A stretch of DNA of 5,057 nt from Gammaproteobacteria bacterium (GTDB lineage: Bacteria; Pseudomonadota; Gammaproteobacteria; SZUA-229), in contig JAASSE010000123.1 of assembly GCA_021768055.1 (NCBI GenBank), forward strand, positions 1-5,057, in the 5' to 3' direction. Numbering within the stretch: the first letter of the stretch is position 1; every line of letters starts with the position of its first letter. Position numbers and translations under genes: made by a program. The notes under the pieces are model-generated. The model worked only from the letters and a program-made list of their open reading frames with translations. It was not told the origin of the DNA and searched no databases. Positions 1-5,057 of this stretch are shown here, piece after piece.

Positions 1-242
1 CCATGATGGTGGCCCAGGTGTGCGAGCTGGCGCCTGGTGATTTTATACACACGTTCGGCGATGCACATTTGTACCTGAACCATCTTGAGCAGGCCGATGA
101 ACAGTTGTCGCGCAAGCCGTTCCCCCTGCCGGTGATGAAGATCAACCCGGAGGTGACATCTATCTTCGATTTCAAGTACGAGGATTTCGAGCTGGTAGGT
201 TATGAGGCGCATCCGCATATTAAAGCTTCGGTGGCCGTATAA
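1..242 (+). CDS. thyA: Thymidylate synthase, C-terminal part (5' end outside window)
   Basis: ThyA makes dTMP from dUMP in the cytoplasm, using 5,10-methylene-tetrahydrofolate as methyl donor and reductant and releasing dihydrofolate. The window holds the last 79 residues of a family about 264 residues long. The frame is open to the left edge, and the Met-Met at base 3 corresponds to the internal MMVAQV segment of the family, so it is not a start. The catalytic cysteine lies upstream of the window. Visible marks are GDAHLYLNH (residues 19-27 of the visible part), whose His and Tyr match the dUMP-binding H207 and Y209 of E. coli, the FPLP and FDF..EDFEL segments, and the family C-terminus [10 protein letters not shown]. 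The stop TAA is followed after 6 bases by folA, whose enzyme recycles the dihydrofolate made here. The family call is firm; the gene is partial only because of the window edge. Confidence 0.96.
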   Translation, partial: MMVAQVCELAPGDFIHTFGDAHLYLNHLEQADEQLSRKPFPLPVMKINPEVTSIFDFKYEDFELVGYEAHPHIKASVAV

Positions 243-248
243 ATAAGG

Positions 249-734
249 ATGATTGTTTCCATCATTGCGGCAATGGACCGCAACCGCCTGATCGGCAACA
301 AAAATCAGCTTCCCTGGCATTTACCGGCAGACCTGGCGCATTTCAAGAAAGTTACAATGGGCAAGCCGGTGATCATGGGCCGTAAGACCTATGAGTCCAT
401 CGGGCGACCCTTGCCCGGCCGCACCAATATCGTGTTAACACGGGATCCGAGTTTCCAGGCTGACGGTGTCATCACCACTGATTCACTGGCTGCGGCGATC
501 GAGCTTGCTGGAGATGCGGACGAAGTCATGATTATCGGTGGCGGTTCGATTTACGAACTGGCATTACCCATTGCCGACCGGCTGTACCTGACCTATGTTG
601 AAAACAGCTTTGATGGCGATGCCTGGTTTCCCGAGTTTGACCATTCGCAGTGGCAGCTTGTTGATGAGCAGGTGCACCAGGCAGATGAGCGAAATAGTAG
701 TGATTATCGTTTCGTGACCATACAACGAAAATAA
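249..734 (+). CDS. folA: Dihydrofolate reductase
   Basis: This enzyme reduces dihydrofolate to tetrahydrofolate with NADPH in the cytoplasm and is the target of trimethoprim. It has 161 residues against 159 in E. coli. The N-terminal strand MIVSIIAAM matches the family start, which fixes the ATG at 249. Next come the Met20-loop region ending in LPWHLPADL, with Asp28 equivalent to the catalytic Asp27 of E. coli, then the GRKTYESIGRPLPGR cofactor and substrate segment (44-58) and the IIGGGSIYE NADPH-binding turn (95-103). No key residue is missing, so this looks like an ordinary chromosomal DHFR rather than an acquired resistance type. It lies 6 bases after thyA and is probably co-transcribed with it. 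The only Shine-Dalgarno-like bases, AAGG at 245-248, touch the start codon, which suggests translation coupled to thyA. Transcription should stop at the hairpin at 809-843. Confidence 0.97.
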   Translation: MIVSIIAAMDRNRLIGNKNQLPWHLPADLAHFKKVTMGKPVIMGRKTYESIGRPLPGRTNIVLTRDPSFQADGVITTDSLAAAIELAGDADEVMIIGGGSIYELALPIADRLYLTYVENSFDGDAWFPEFDHSQWQLVDEQVHQADERNSSDYRFVTIQRK

Positions 735-808
735 TTACATTTGATTGAACTATTCCAGACTGACCCGGTCATATTATCTGAATCATTTATCCTCAGATTC
801 ATATCTTG

Positions 809-843
809 AAGGCCGGCAATAGACTCCATTGCCGGCCTTTTTT
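809..843 (+). terminator. Rho-independent terminator of the thyA-folA unit
   Basis: A perfect 12-bp inverted repeat (AAGGCCGGCAAT at 809-820 and ATTGCCGGCCTT at 828-839) encloses a 7-base loop and is followed by a T-run covering 838-843. The GC-rich stem plus T-run reads as an intrinsic terminator on the plus strand, 75 bases after the folA stop. On the minus strand the hairpin directly follows the apaH stop codon (842-844), but the bases after it are CAAGATATG with no T-run. It is therefore a weaker terminator in that direction, although it could protect the apaH mRNA 3' end. Confidence 0.9.
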
Positions 844-1717
844 ATGCACTGGATACTTTTTTCCTGGCGGCGGCAGGGGGCTTGGGTTTCTGCGCTTCCG
901 GGCAGTTGACCTGGAAGGTCTCAAACGGCTGTCGATCAATGCGCATGGCCGTGAGTTTTCCGCCCCACAGGCAGCCGGTATCCAGGGGATAGACATTGTG
1001 ATATTCCCGCTCGGGATTCAGCGCCAGCGTTGACCAGTGACCAAACAGGATATGAGCATCCTTACTACGACGGTTTTTTAATTCGAACCAGGGGATCAGT
1101 CCTTCAGGCTGGGTGCCGGGCGCGCCTTTCGGGTTCATGCTGGAACGGCCGTTCTCGTCACAGTAACGCAAGCGGGTAAGTATGTTGGTGATGTAGCGCA
1201 AGCGCGGCCAGCTGTACAGCTTCTCCGACCACTTGCGTGGCTTGTCACCGTACATGTGCTGGTAAAAGGCAATATGTTTATTGCTGCGCAGTATGGACTC
1301 GACTTCATGGGCGAGTGACTGTGCCTTTTCAATGCTCCAGTCGGGGTGTATGCCGGCGTGGACCATGACAAGCCCCAGGTCATTATCAACGTGAATTAGC
1401 GGCCGGTTACGCAACCATTCAATCAGTTCATCATGGTCCGGTGCGCTCAATAGTTCATCCAGTGTGTCTTTTCTGCCAGGTTTGCGATGGTCATAAGCGG
1501 TGGCAAGCAGGTGCAGGTCATGGTTGCCAAGCACAACCACAGCGTTGTCACCAAGGTCACGAATGAAGCGGAGGGTTTGCAGTGATTTGGGCCCACGGTT
1601 AACCAGGTCACCCGTGAACCACAGCTGGTCAGAATCCTGTTTGTAATTGATTGTATCCAGGAGTTGAATTAGTTCGTCATAACATCCCTGGACATCACCA
1701 ATGGCATAGATCGCCAT
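842..1717 (-). CDS. apaH: Bis(5'-nucleosyl)-tetraphosphatase, symmetrical
   Basis: ApaH cleaves diadenosine tetraphosphate (Ap4A) into two ADP. In E. coli it also removes Np4-type 5' caps from RNA. It belongs to the calcineurin-like PPP metallophosphatases. With the start chosen here it has 291 residues against 280 in E. coli. Visible motifs are GDVQG (7-11), GDLVNRG (36-42), GNHDLHLL (64-71), VHAGI (119-123) and FGHW (225-228), which carry most metal and phosphate ligands. The first motif has Gln where E. coli has His, a variant I recall in Pseudomonas-type ApaH. The tail of about 20 residues is rich in Pro, Ala and Lys and exceeds the usual family end. An ATG three codons upstream (1726) is possible, but AGGA at 1730-1727 touches it and sits 9 bases from the ATG at 1717, which also matches the family N-terminus. 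It is last in the minus-strand run. Confidence 0.95.
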   Translation of the reverse strand: MAIYAIGDVQGCYDELIQLLDTINYKQDSDQLWFTGDLVNRGPKSLQTLRFIRDLGDNAVVVLGNHDLHLLATAYDHRKPGRKDTLDELLSAPDHDELIEWLRNRPLIHVDNDLGLVMVHAGIHPDWSIEKAQSLAHEVESILRSNKHIAFYQHMYGDKPRKWSEKLYSWPRLRYITNILTRLRYCDENGRSSMNPKGAPGTQPEGLIPWFELKNRRSKDAHILFGHWSTLALNPEREYHNVYPLDTGCLWGGKLTAMRIDRQPFETFQVNCPEAQKPKPPAAARKKVSSA

Positions 1718-1726
1718 ATTAACCAT

Positions 1727-1741
1727 TCCTGTTTGTCAGGA
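1727..1741 (-). promoter_or_regulatory. apaH ribosome binding site within a small hairpin
   Basis: On the minus strand TCCTG-ACAAA-CAGGA forms a 5-bp perfect hairpin with a 5-base loop. Its 3' arm holds the AGGA Shine-Dalgarno core (1730-1727), placed 9 bases before the ATG at 1717. The spacing selects that ATG over the one at 1726. The hairpin would partly hide the site, but five pairs give only modest stability, so a regulatory effect is a guess. Confidence 0.5.
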
Positions 1742-1817
1742 TCGATTGTCCAACTCTATCAGTCTTAAGCGGACAGCTTCAAGTGCTGGTTAATTCAGAT
1801 AAGACGAAAAAAACGAG

Positions 1818-1847
1818 AGTATATTCTTAACAATATTTCAGTGTGAA
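1818..1847 (-). promoter_or_regulatory. Candidate sigma70-type promoter for apaH
   Basis: On the minus strand, just after the apaG stop codon, TTCACA (1847-1842, 5 of 6 against TTGACA) is followed after 18 bases by TATACT (1823-1818, 5 of 6 against TATAAT). Initiation would fall near 1811, giving a leader of about 95 bases before the apaH ATG. The 133-base gap between apaG and apaH fits a separate promoter. The region is AT-rich, so a chance match is possible. Confidence 0.45.
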
Positions 1848-1850
1848 ATG

Positions 1851-2231
1851 CTAGTGAAGCATTTGCGGAACTGTCAGGCTGAAGGACGGAATCTCGGCAT
1901 CGAAGTTCACACCGTCATCTGCAAGCATTTGATAACTCCCATGCATGGTGCCGATGGGTGTTTTCATCATGGTGCCGGAGGTATAGCGGAAATTCTCACC
2001 AGGTTGTATATGAGGAGTTTCACCAACAACGCCTTCACCGATAACTTCCTGGGTCTCGCCGTCCCCGTCAGTGATGATCCAGTGGCGTGCCAGCAGTTTG
2101 GCAGGAATACTGCCATTGTTTTTGATAGTGACCGTGTAGGCAAAGACGAAATGATGATTGCTGGGATCAGACTGCTCTGCCAGATAAGCGGGCTTTACAT
2201 CAACGCTAACATCGTAGGGTTTGACAGACAT
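1851..2231 (-). CDS. apaG: ApaG-domain protein (Co2+/Mg2+ efflux-associated name)
   Basis: This is a small single-domain protein of 126 residues (E. coli 125) with the fibronectin-III-like ApaG/DUF525 fold. Its biochemical role is not settled. The gene name comes from linkage to apaH, a CorD/cobalt-magnesium phenotype was reported in enteric bacteria, and related domains occur in eukaryotic F-box proteins. Conserved segments are FVFAYTVTIKNNG, AKLLARHWIITDGDG, EVIGEGVVGETPHIQPGE, YTSGT..KTPIGTMHGSY and the C-terminal IPSFSLTVPQMLH. The frame can be opened upstream to a TTG at 2309, but that would add 26 residues that the family lacks and would run through a promoter-like sequence. GGAGG at 2245-2241 lies 9 bases before the ATG at 2231 and only 3 bases before the in-frame ATG at 2237, so 2231 is chosen. 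It follows rsmA by 74 bases and precedes apaH by 133 bases. Confidence 0.95.
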   Translation of the reverse strand: MSVKPYDVSVDVKPAYLAEQSDPSNHHFVFAYTVTIKNNGSIPAKLLARHWIITDGDGETQEVIGEGVVGETPHIQPGENFRYTSGTMMKTPIGTMHGSYQMLADDGVNFDAEIPSFSLTVPQMLH

Positions 2232-2240
2232 AATCATATT

Positions 2241-2245
2241 CCTCC
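2241..2245 (-). promoter_or_regulatory. Strong ribosome binding site of apaG
   Basis: GGAGG, preceded by CC and followed by AA, is the best Shine-Dalgarno match in the window. Nine bases separate it from the ATG at 2231, so it decides between the three possible apaG starts (TTG 2309, ATG 2237, ATG 2231). Confidence 0.85.
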
Positions 2246-2256
2246 GGCAGAAATAT

Positions 2257-2285
2257 ATTATATCATTCGCACGCAAAAATATTGT
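2257..2285 (-). promoter_or_regulatory. Extended -10 promoter for apaG (apaH)
   Basis: In the gap between rsmA and apaG the minus strand reads TGATATAAT (2265-2257), an exact extended -10 element (TGnTATAAT). The hexamer 17 bases upstream, ACAATA (2285-2280), is a poor -35, as is common for extended -10 promoters. Initiation near 2250 would leave a leader of about 19 bases that just contains the GGAGG site. The fit of promoter, short leader and ribosome binding site supports a real promoter; no transcript data are available. Confidence 0.65.
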
Positions 2286-2305
2286 ATGCGGACGACAGGC
2301 GGTAA

Positions 2306-3097
2306 TCAAGAGCCGCTGTTTAGTTGCCTGAAAAGTTTAATGTAATCAGACACATCAAGTTCCTGCGGGCGTTTGGCGGGGTCGATCCCTGCTTGCTCAA
2401 TTTGCTTTGAATCGCATAAATTTTTCAGGGTATTTTTCAGTGTTTTGCGGCGTTGTGAGAAGGCCTGTTTAACAAGGGATTCAAATGGAGCGCGTTCATC
2501 TGTGTTTATCTCCATATGCTGTCTTGGCAGTAAACGGATCACAGCAGATTGGACCTTTGGAGCAGGCCTGAAACATTCAGCGGGAACAGTAAACAGTGGG
2601 CTTACATCGAAGTGAAGCTGCATCATCACGGACAGTCGTCCGTAATCATGTGTTCCGGTTTTTGCGGCTATACGTTCAACCACTTCCTTTTGCAGCATGA
2701 AGTGCATGTCTTTAATAACATCACGATGATTCACTAGATGGAACAGTACTGCAGTAGAGATGTTATACGGCAGGTTGCCAATGATACGTAAAGGTGCCTG
2801 ATCAGAAAGCGACTGTTTGAACCGGGTAAAATCGAAGTCGAGTACATCGATATTATGTATTGTCAGGCGTTCATGGTGTGGAAGCCTGTTAAGTACAGGA
2901 ATTACATCACGATCAAGTTCTATTACATGCAGGTGCTGTTGTGTTTCAAGCAGGGGTTTCGTTAATGCACCCAGACCCGGACCTATTTCGACGATATGAT
3001 CATCAGGTTGTGGATTTATGCTCAGCAGTATTTTGCTGATGATATTAGCGTCAACAAGAAAATTTTGTCCAAAGCGTTTTTTGGCACGATGTTGCAT
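2306..3097 (-). CDS. rsmA: 16S rRNA (adenine(1518)-N6/adenine(1519)-N6)-dimethyltransferase
   Basis: RsmA (KsgA) uses S-adenosylmethionine to dimethylate two adjacent adenines in the 3'-terminal hairpin of 16S rRNA during late 30S assembly. Loss of its activity gives kasugamycin resistance. It has 263 residues against 273 in E. coli. Visible in order are KKRFGQNFLVD (6-16), the SAM-binding motif I VEIGPGLGALT (36-46), the acidic ELDRD (60-64), Asp84 after strand 3, the catalytic NLPYN (108-112), the MHFMLQKEVVERI helix (131-143), FRPAPKV (176-182) and the C-terminal helical part with FSQRRKTLKNTLKNL (213-227). The ATG at 3097 is 12 bases after the surA stop. No Shine-Dalgarno match precedes it, only the A-rich leader ATAAAACAATAC, so translation may be coupled to surA. 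In E. coli pdxA lies between these two genes; here it is absent. Confidence 0.97.
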   Translation of the reverse strand: MQHRAKKRFGQNFLVDANIISKILLSINPQPDDHIVEIGPGLGALTKPLLETQQHLHVIELDRDVIPVLNRLPHHERLTIHNIDVLDFDFTRFKQSLSDQAPLRIIGNLPYNISTAVLFHLVNHRDVIKDMHFMLQKEVVERIAAKTGTHDYGRLSVMMQLHFDVSPLFTVPAECFRPAPKVQSAVIRLLPRQHMEINTDERAPFESLVKQAFSQRRKTLKNTLKNLCDSKQIEQAGIDPAKRPQELDVSDYIKLFRQLNSGS

Positions 3098-3109
3098 GTA
3101 TTGTTTTAT

Positions 3110-4423
3110 TTATTCTGCCGGTTTCAAACTGGCATCAACATACTCGACATAAGCTTCATCACGTATACGACGTAACCACAGGCGCAGTTCTTCATCTATT
3201 TTACGTTTTATGATTGCCTGCCGGACCTTGGCTTCCAGTAATTGTGTCGCCATATCGTGTTCACGCCTTTCAAGAACCTGCAGGATATGCCAGCCAAACT
3301 GACTTTTGAAAGGCTCGGAGAGCTGCCCAATTTCTAATGAATTCATTACGCGTTCGAATGCAGGCACAAACATGCCCGGGTTGGCCCAGCCCAGGTCGCC
3401 GCCTTTATCTTTCGAGCCCGGGTCAGCCGAATACTCAGCAGCAAGCTCTGCAAAATCCGCGCCTTGTTCCAGTTGCGTCCTCAGTTTCTGCAAGGTCTCA
3501 CGTGCTTCATCATTGGTAGTATCCGCATCGGTTTTAATCAATATATGTCTAGCATGCGTTTGTGTGACCATCTCGGTTTTCTTGTCGGAGCCGGCCAGCT
3601 TTAATATATGAAAACCGCTGGCGCTTTTTACTGGTTTGCTGATGTCGCCAACAGATAGTTCTGCAATAGCCTTGAGGAACATCTCGGGTAATTCATTGGC
3701 CTTGCGGACACCAAGATCACCGCCATTCAATGCATTACTGCCATCGGATACACGGATTGCCAGTTCTTTGAAGTTTTCACCCTGTTGTAACTGCTCGTAT
3801 ACATCATCAGCTTCTTTACCTGCCTTCTGTATATCGTCAGGTGTCGCGTTTTCTGGGATCGCAATCATAATATGCAACAAGTGGTACTCAGTGGCGCCGG
3901 TATCACTTTTTGCGTTACTTTCAATAAATTGCCTGACTTCCTGATCGGTTACCGTGACCTTGTCAGCAACCATCCGTTTCTGAACCTGCTGAATGATGAG
4001 TTCATTGCGCGACTGCTGACGAAAATCAGCAAAATCGATACCTTCTTTCTGCAAGGTGGAGCGCAGCTCGTTCAGTGTCATATTGTTCTGCTTTGCCATT
4101 GCATCAATCATTCGATTCAGGCTGATGTCATCAATTTGAATTCCGAGCAGGGCGGCCTGTTGTAGTTGCACCTTGTCGCGAATCATGCGCTCTAACACCT
4201 GGCGTTTCAGCCCTTCCATATCAGATACGGCGCCACTGCTGAGTCGTATCTGGTTTTTATAATATTGAATGCGCTCTTCCAGCTCCATTCTGGTAATGAC
4301 ATCATCATTGACTACCACGGCAACACTGTCTAATGGTTGCAGTGCAATAGCGCTTGTATTCATTAAAAGTATTGCCAGGCATGCAAGTAAATACCGTGCC
4401 AGTAAATGAAATGAGACATGCAT
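3110..4423 (-). CDS. surA: Periplasmic chaperone and peptidyl-prolyl isomerase SurA
   Basis: SurA escorts unfolded outer-membrane proteins, including LptD, across the periplasm to the BAM complex. It has 437 residues against 428 in E. coli. The first 27 residues form a Sec signal peptide: a basic start, the hydrophobic run LLACLAILL, and a likely cut after SAIA. The N-terminal chaperone domain follows (about 30-172, starting DSVAVVVNDDVITRMELEERI). Two parvulin domains come next: P1 about 178-278 (YHLLHIMIAIP to GFHILKLA) and P2 about 288-385 (THARHILIK, GGDLGWANPGMFVPAFE, GWHILQVLERR). A C-terminal helix from about 390 packs on the N domain in the known fold. P2 keeps the GGDLGW signature while P1 has GGDLGV, in line with a less active first isomerase domain. 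AGGA at 4436-4433 is 9 bases before the ATG. The gene starts 15 bases after lptD, its client's gene. Confidence 0.97.
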   Translation of the reverse strand: MHVSFHLLARYLLACLAILLMNTSAIALQPLDSVAVVVNDDVITRMELEERIQYYKNQIRLSSGAVSDMEGLKRQVLERMIRDKVQLQQAALLGIQIDDISLNRMIDAMAKQNNMTLNELRSTLQKEGIDFADFRQQSRNELIIQQVQKRMVADKVTVTDQEVRQFIESNAKSDTGATEYHLLHIMIAIPENATPDDIQKAGKEADDVYEQLQQGENFKELAIRVSDGSNALNGGDLGVRKANELPEMFLKAIAELSVGDISKPVKSASGFHILKLAGSDKKTEMVTQTHARHILIKTDADTTNDEARETLQKLRTQLEQGADFAELAAEYSADPGSKDKGGDLGWANPGMFVPAFERVMNSLEIGQLSEPFKSQFGWHILQVLERREHDMATQLLEAKVRQAIIKRKIDEELRLWLRRIRDEAYVEYVDASLKPAE

Positions 4424-4432
4424 AAAAATATT

Positions 4433-4436
4433 TCCT
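4433..4436 (-). promoter_or_regulatory. Ribosome binding site of surA
   Basis: AGGA, 9 bases before the surA ATG at 4423 and 2 bases after the lptD stop codon (TAG, 4441-4439). Ribosomes finishing lptD would cover this site, so translational coupling of the two genes is likely. Confidence 0.7.
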
Positions 4437-4438
4437 GC

Positions 4439-5057
4439 CTAAAAGTCTTCGTTAAATCCCAGAATGGACCGTTTTAATATGTCTACAGCGCTGTCGCCGG
4501 AAACACTGCCCAGACCCTTGAATACCAGCTGGAACAAAATGGCATTATCGTATTCCTCGGAGATGCTGCTCGAGTTTACCAGGTGACGTTGCAGCGCCAC
4601 GATCATCGACCAGCAGCAGCTGTCGTAGGACAGCCCGGCTATGATTTCCAGGTCCCGGCTCTGTTCCAGTGAATAATTCCAGCGCCCCAGTGTCGTCAAA
4701 TTGTTGCTGATAGGTGCGACAAATGAAAAGTCTGTTTGTTCAAGTGCTTCGGGACTTGTTGGGCTCTGGCGCCGCTTACTGTAGCCAAGATTAAATATCC
4801 TGTCACCACCGGCCCGGTAATGGACAGAGGCGTTGTGCTTCGAGCTATGTTTCTGTTCGGTGTCCCATTGTAGGCCCGCCTGTGCACTCCAGTTACCCAG
4901 GTTGCCGCTGATTTCGCCGATGATGTCCGATGAGCTGGTTGTTTCCGGGGTGCCGGAGAGCGTTATTTTGCGGTCTTCGAAATAATAAATCTGCCCAATA
5001 CTGGCACGCATATATTCCTTGCCACTGGCTGGATCGATGATGCGGGAACGCAAGGCC
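4439..5057 (-). CDS. lptD: LPS-assembly protein LptD, C-terminal part (5' end outside window)
   Basis: LptD is the outer-membrane beta-barrel which, with the lipoprotein LptE, inserts lipopolysaccharide into the outer leaflet. The window holds about the last 206 residues of a family that is roughly 780 long in E. coli. The frame is open through the right edge, and the apparent TTG start at 5053 is only an internal Leu codon. Recognisable segments are the RASIGQIYYF strand, the LSYDSCCWSMIVALQR segment near the C-terminus, YDNAILFQLVFKGLGS, and the ending ILKRSILGFNEDF. The adjacent cysteine pair (codons at 4618-4613) matches Cys724-Cys725 of E. coli, which form inter-domain disulfides with the N-terminal cysteines needed for activity. 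The tail has the alternating polar and hydrophobic pattern of barrel strands. It is followed by surA, whose product helps fold LptD. Confidence 0.95.
   Translation of the reverse strand, partial: ALRSRIIDPASGKEYMRASIGQIYYFEDRKITLSGTPETTSSSDIIGEISGNLGNWSAQAGLQWDTEQKHSSKHNASVHYRAGGDRIFNLGYSKRRQSPTSPEALEQTDFSFVAPISNNLTTLGRWNYSLEQSRDLEIIAGLSYDSCCWSMIVALQRHLVNSSSISEEYDNAILFQLVFKGLGSVSGDSAVDILKRSILGFNEDF

Noticed and set aside
799..1389. Short open frames of 65-84 codons inside apaH on either strand
   Set aside because: They lie within or across the conserved ApaH frame and give Arg/Pro/Thr-rich products with no family resemblance.
1811..1837. Possible terminator after apaG (AT-only hairpin ATATT-GTTAAG-AATAT followed by a T-run on the minus strand)
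   Set aside because: The stem is only five A-T pairs and the T-run begins several bases later, so it should not stop transcription; the same bases fit a promoter better.
2232..2309. N-terminal extension of ApaG from a TTG start
   Set aside because: ApaG proteins start near MSVKPYD, the extension crosses a promoter-like sequence, and a strong Shine-Dalgarno site precedes the downstream ATG.
1848..2345. Plus-strand open frame of 165 codons opposite apaG
   Set aside because: It is antisense to a well-conserved apaG frame and to the end of rsmA, its product resembles no known family, and no ribosome binding site precedes it.
3113..3180. Promoter-like hexamers at the end of surA that could drive rsmA
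   Set aside because: The best pairs (for example TTACGT with TTATGT) match the consensus weakly and lie within coding sequence, so I cannot separate them from chance.
3306..3944. Plus-strand open frames of about 60-102 codons opposite surA
   Set aside because: They mirror the SurA coding frame, overlap each other, and their products are low-complexity Ser/Cys/Pro-rich strings typical of antisense reading.
4696..4887. 63-codon minus-strand frame inside lptD
   Set aside because: It is an out-of-frame reading of the conserved LptD barrel region.
1..5057. CRISPR arrays, tRNA or rRNA genes, insertion sequences, phage or defence genes
   Set aside because: No regularly spaced repeats, tRNA-like cloverleaf, transposase motifs or terminal inverted repeats were seen; nearly all bases belong to recognised housekeeping genes.

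Overview
This window is a conserved housekeeping locus of a gammaproteobacterium. The main evidence is the run lptD-surA-rsmA-apaG-apaH on the minus strand, facing folA on the plus strand, which is the arrangement found around folA/apaH in E. coli and its relatives. The proteins align by eye with E. coli families at nearly normal length. No mobile element, CRISPR array, RNA gene or phage gene was seen. The genus cannot be named from this sequence. A hand count on single 60-base lines gives roughly 50-62% G+C in the thyA/apaH part and about 35-48% around rsmA and the surA/rsmA junction.

Left part (1-843, plus strand): the 3' end of thyA (thymidylate synthase), then complete folA (dihydrofolate reductase) after a 6-base gap. 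ThyA oxidises methylene-tetrahydrofolate to dihydrofolate and FolA reduces it back, so the pair forms one metabolic cycle. The unit ends in a strong rho-independent terminator (809-843) whose T-run overlaps the stop codon of the convergent apaH gene.

Middle and right part (842-5057, minus strand), in transcription order: the 3' end of lptD (outer-membrane LPS translocon), surA (periplasmic chaperone/prolyl isomerase), rsmA/ksgA (16S rRNA dimethyladenosine methyltransferase), apaG (ApaG-domain protein) and apaH (diadenosine tetraphosphatase). lptD-surA and surA-rsmA are tightly packed (15 and 12 bases). rsmA-apaG and apaG-apaH have larger gaps (74 and 133 bases), and each gap holds a plausible sigma70-type promoter. 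The pdxA gene that lies between surA and rsmA in E. coli and many relatives is absent.

I found no previously undescribed system. The points worth a second look are the missing pdxA, the extended -10 promoter and strong ribosome binding site that settle the apaG start, a small hairpin over the apaH ribosome binding site, the lack of well-placed ribosome binding sites for rsmA and folA, and the terminator shared with the apaH stop codon. No stretch over 300 bases lacks a gene.
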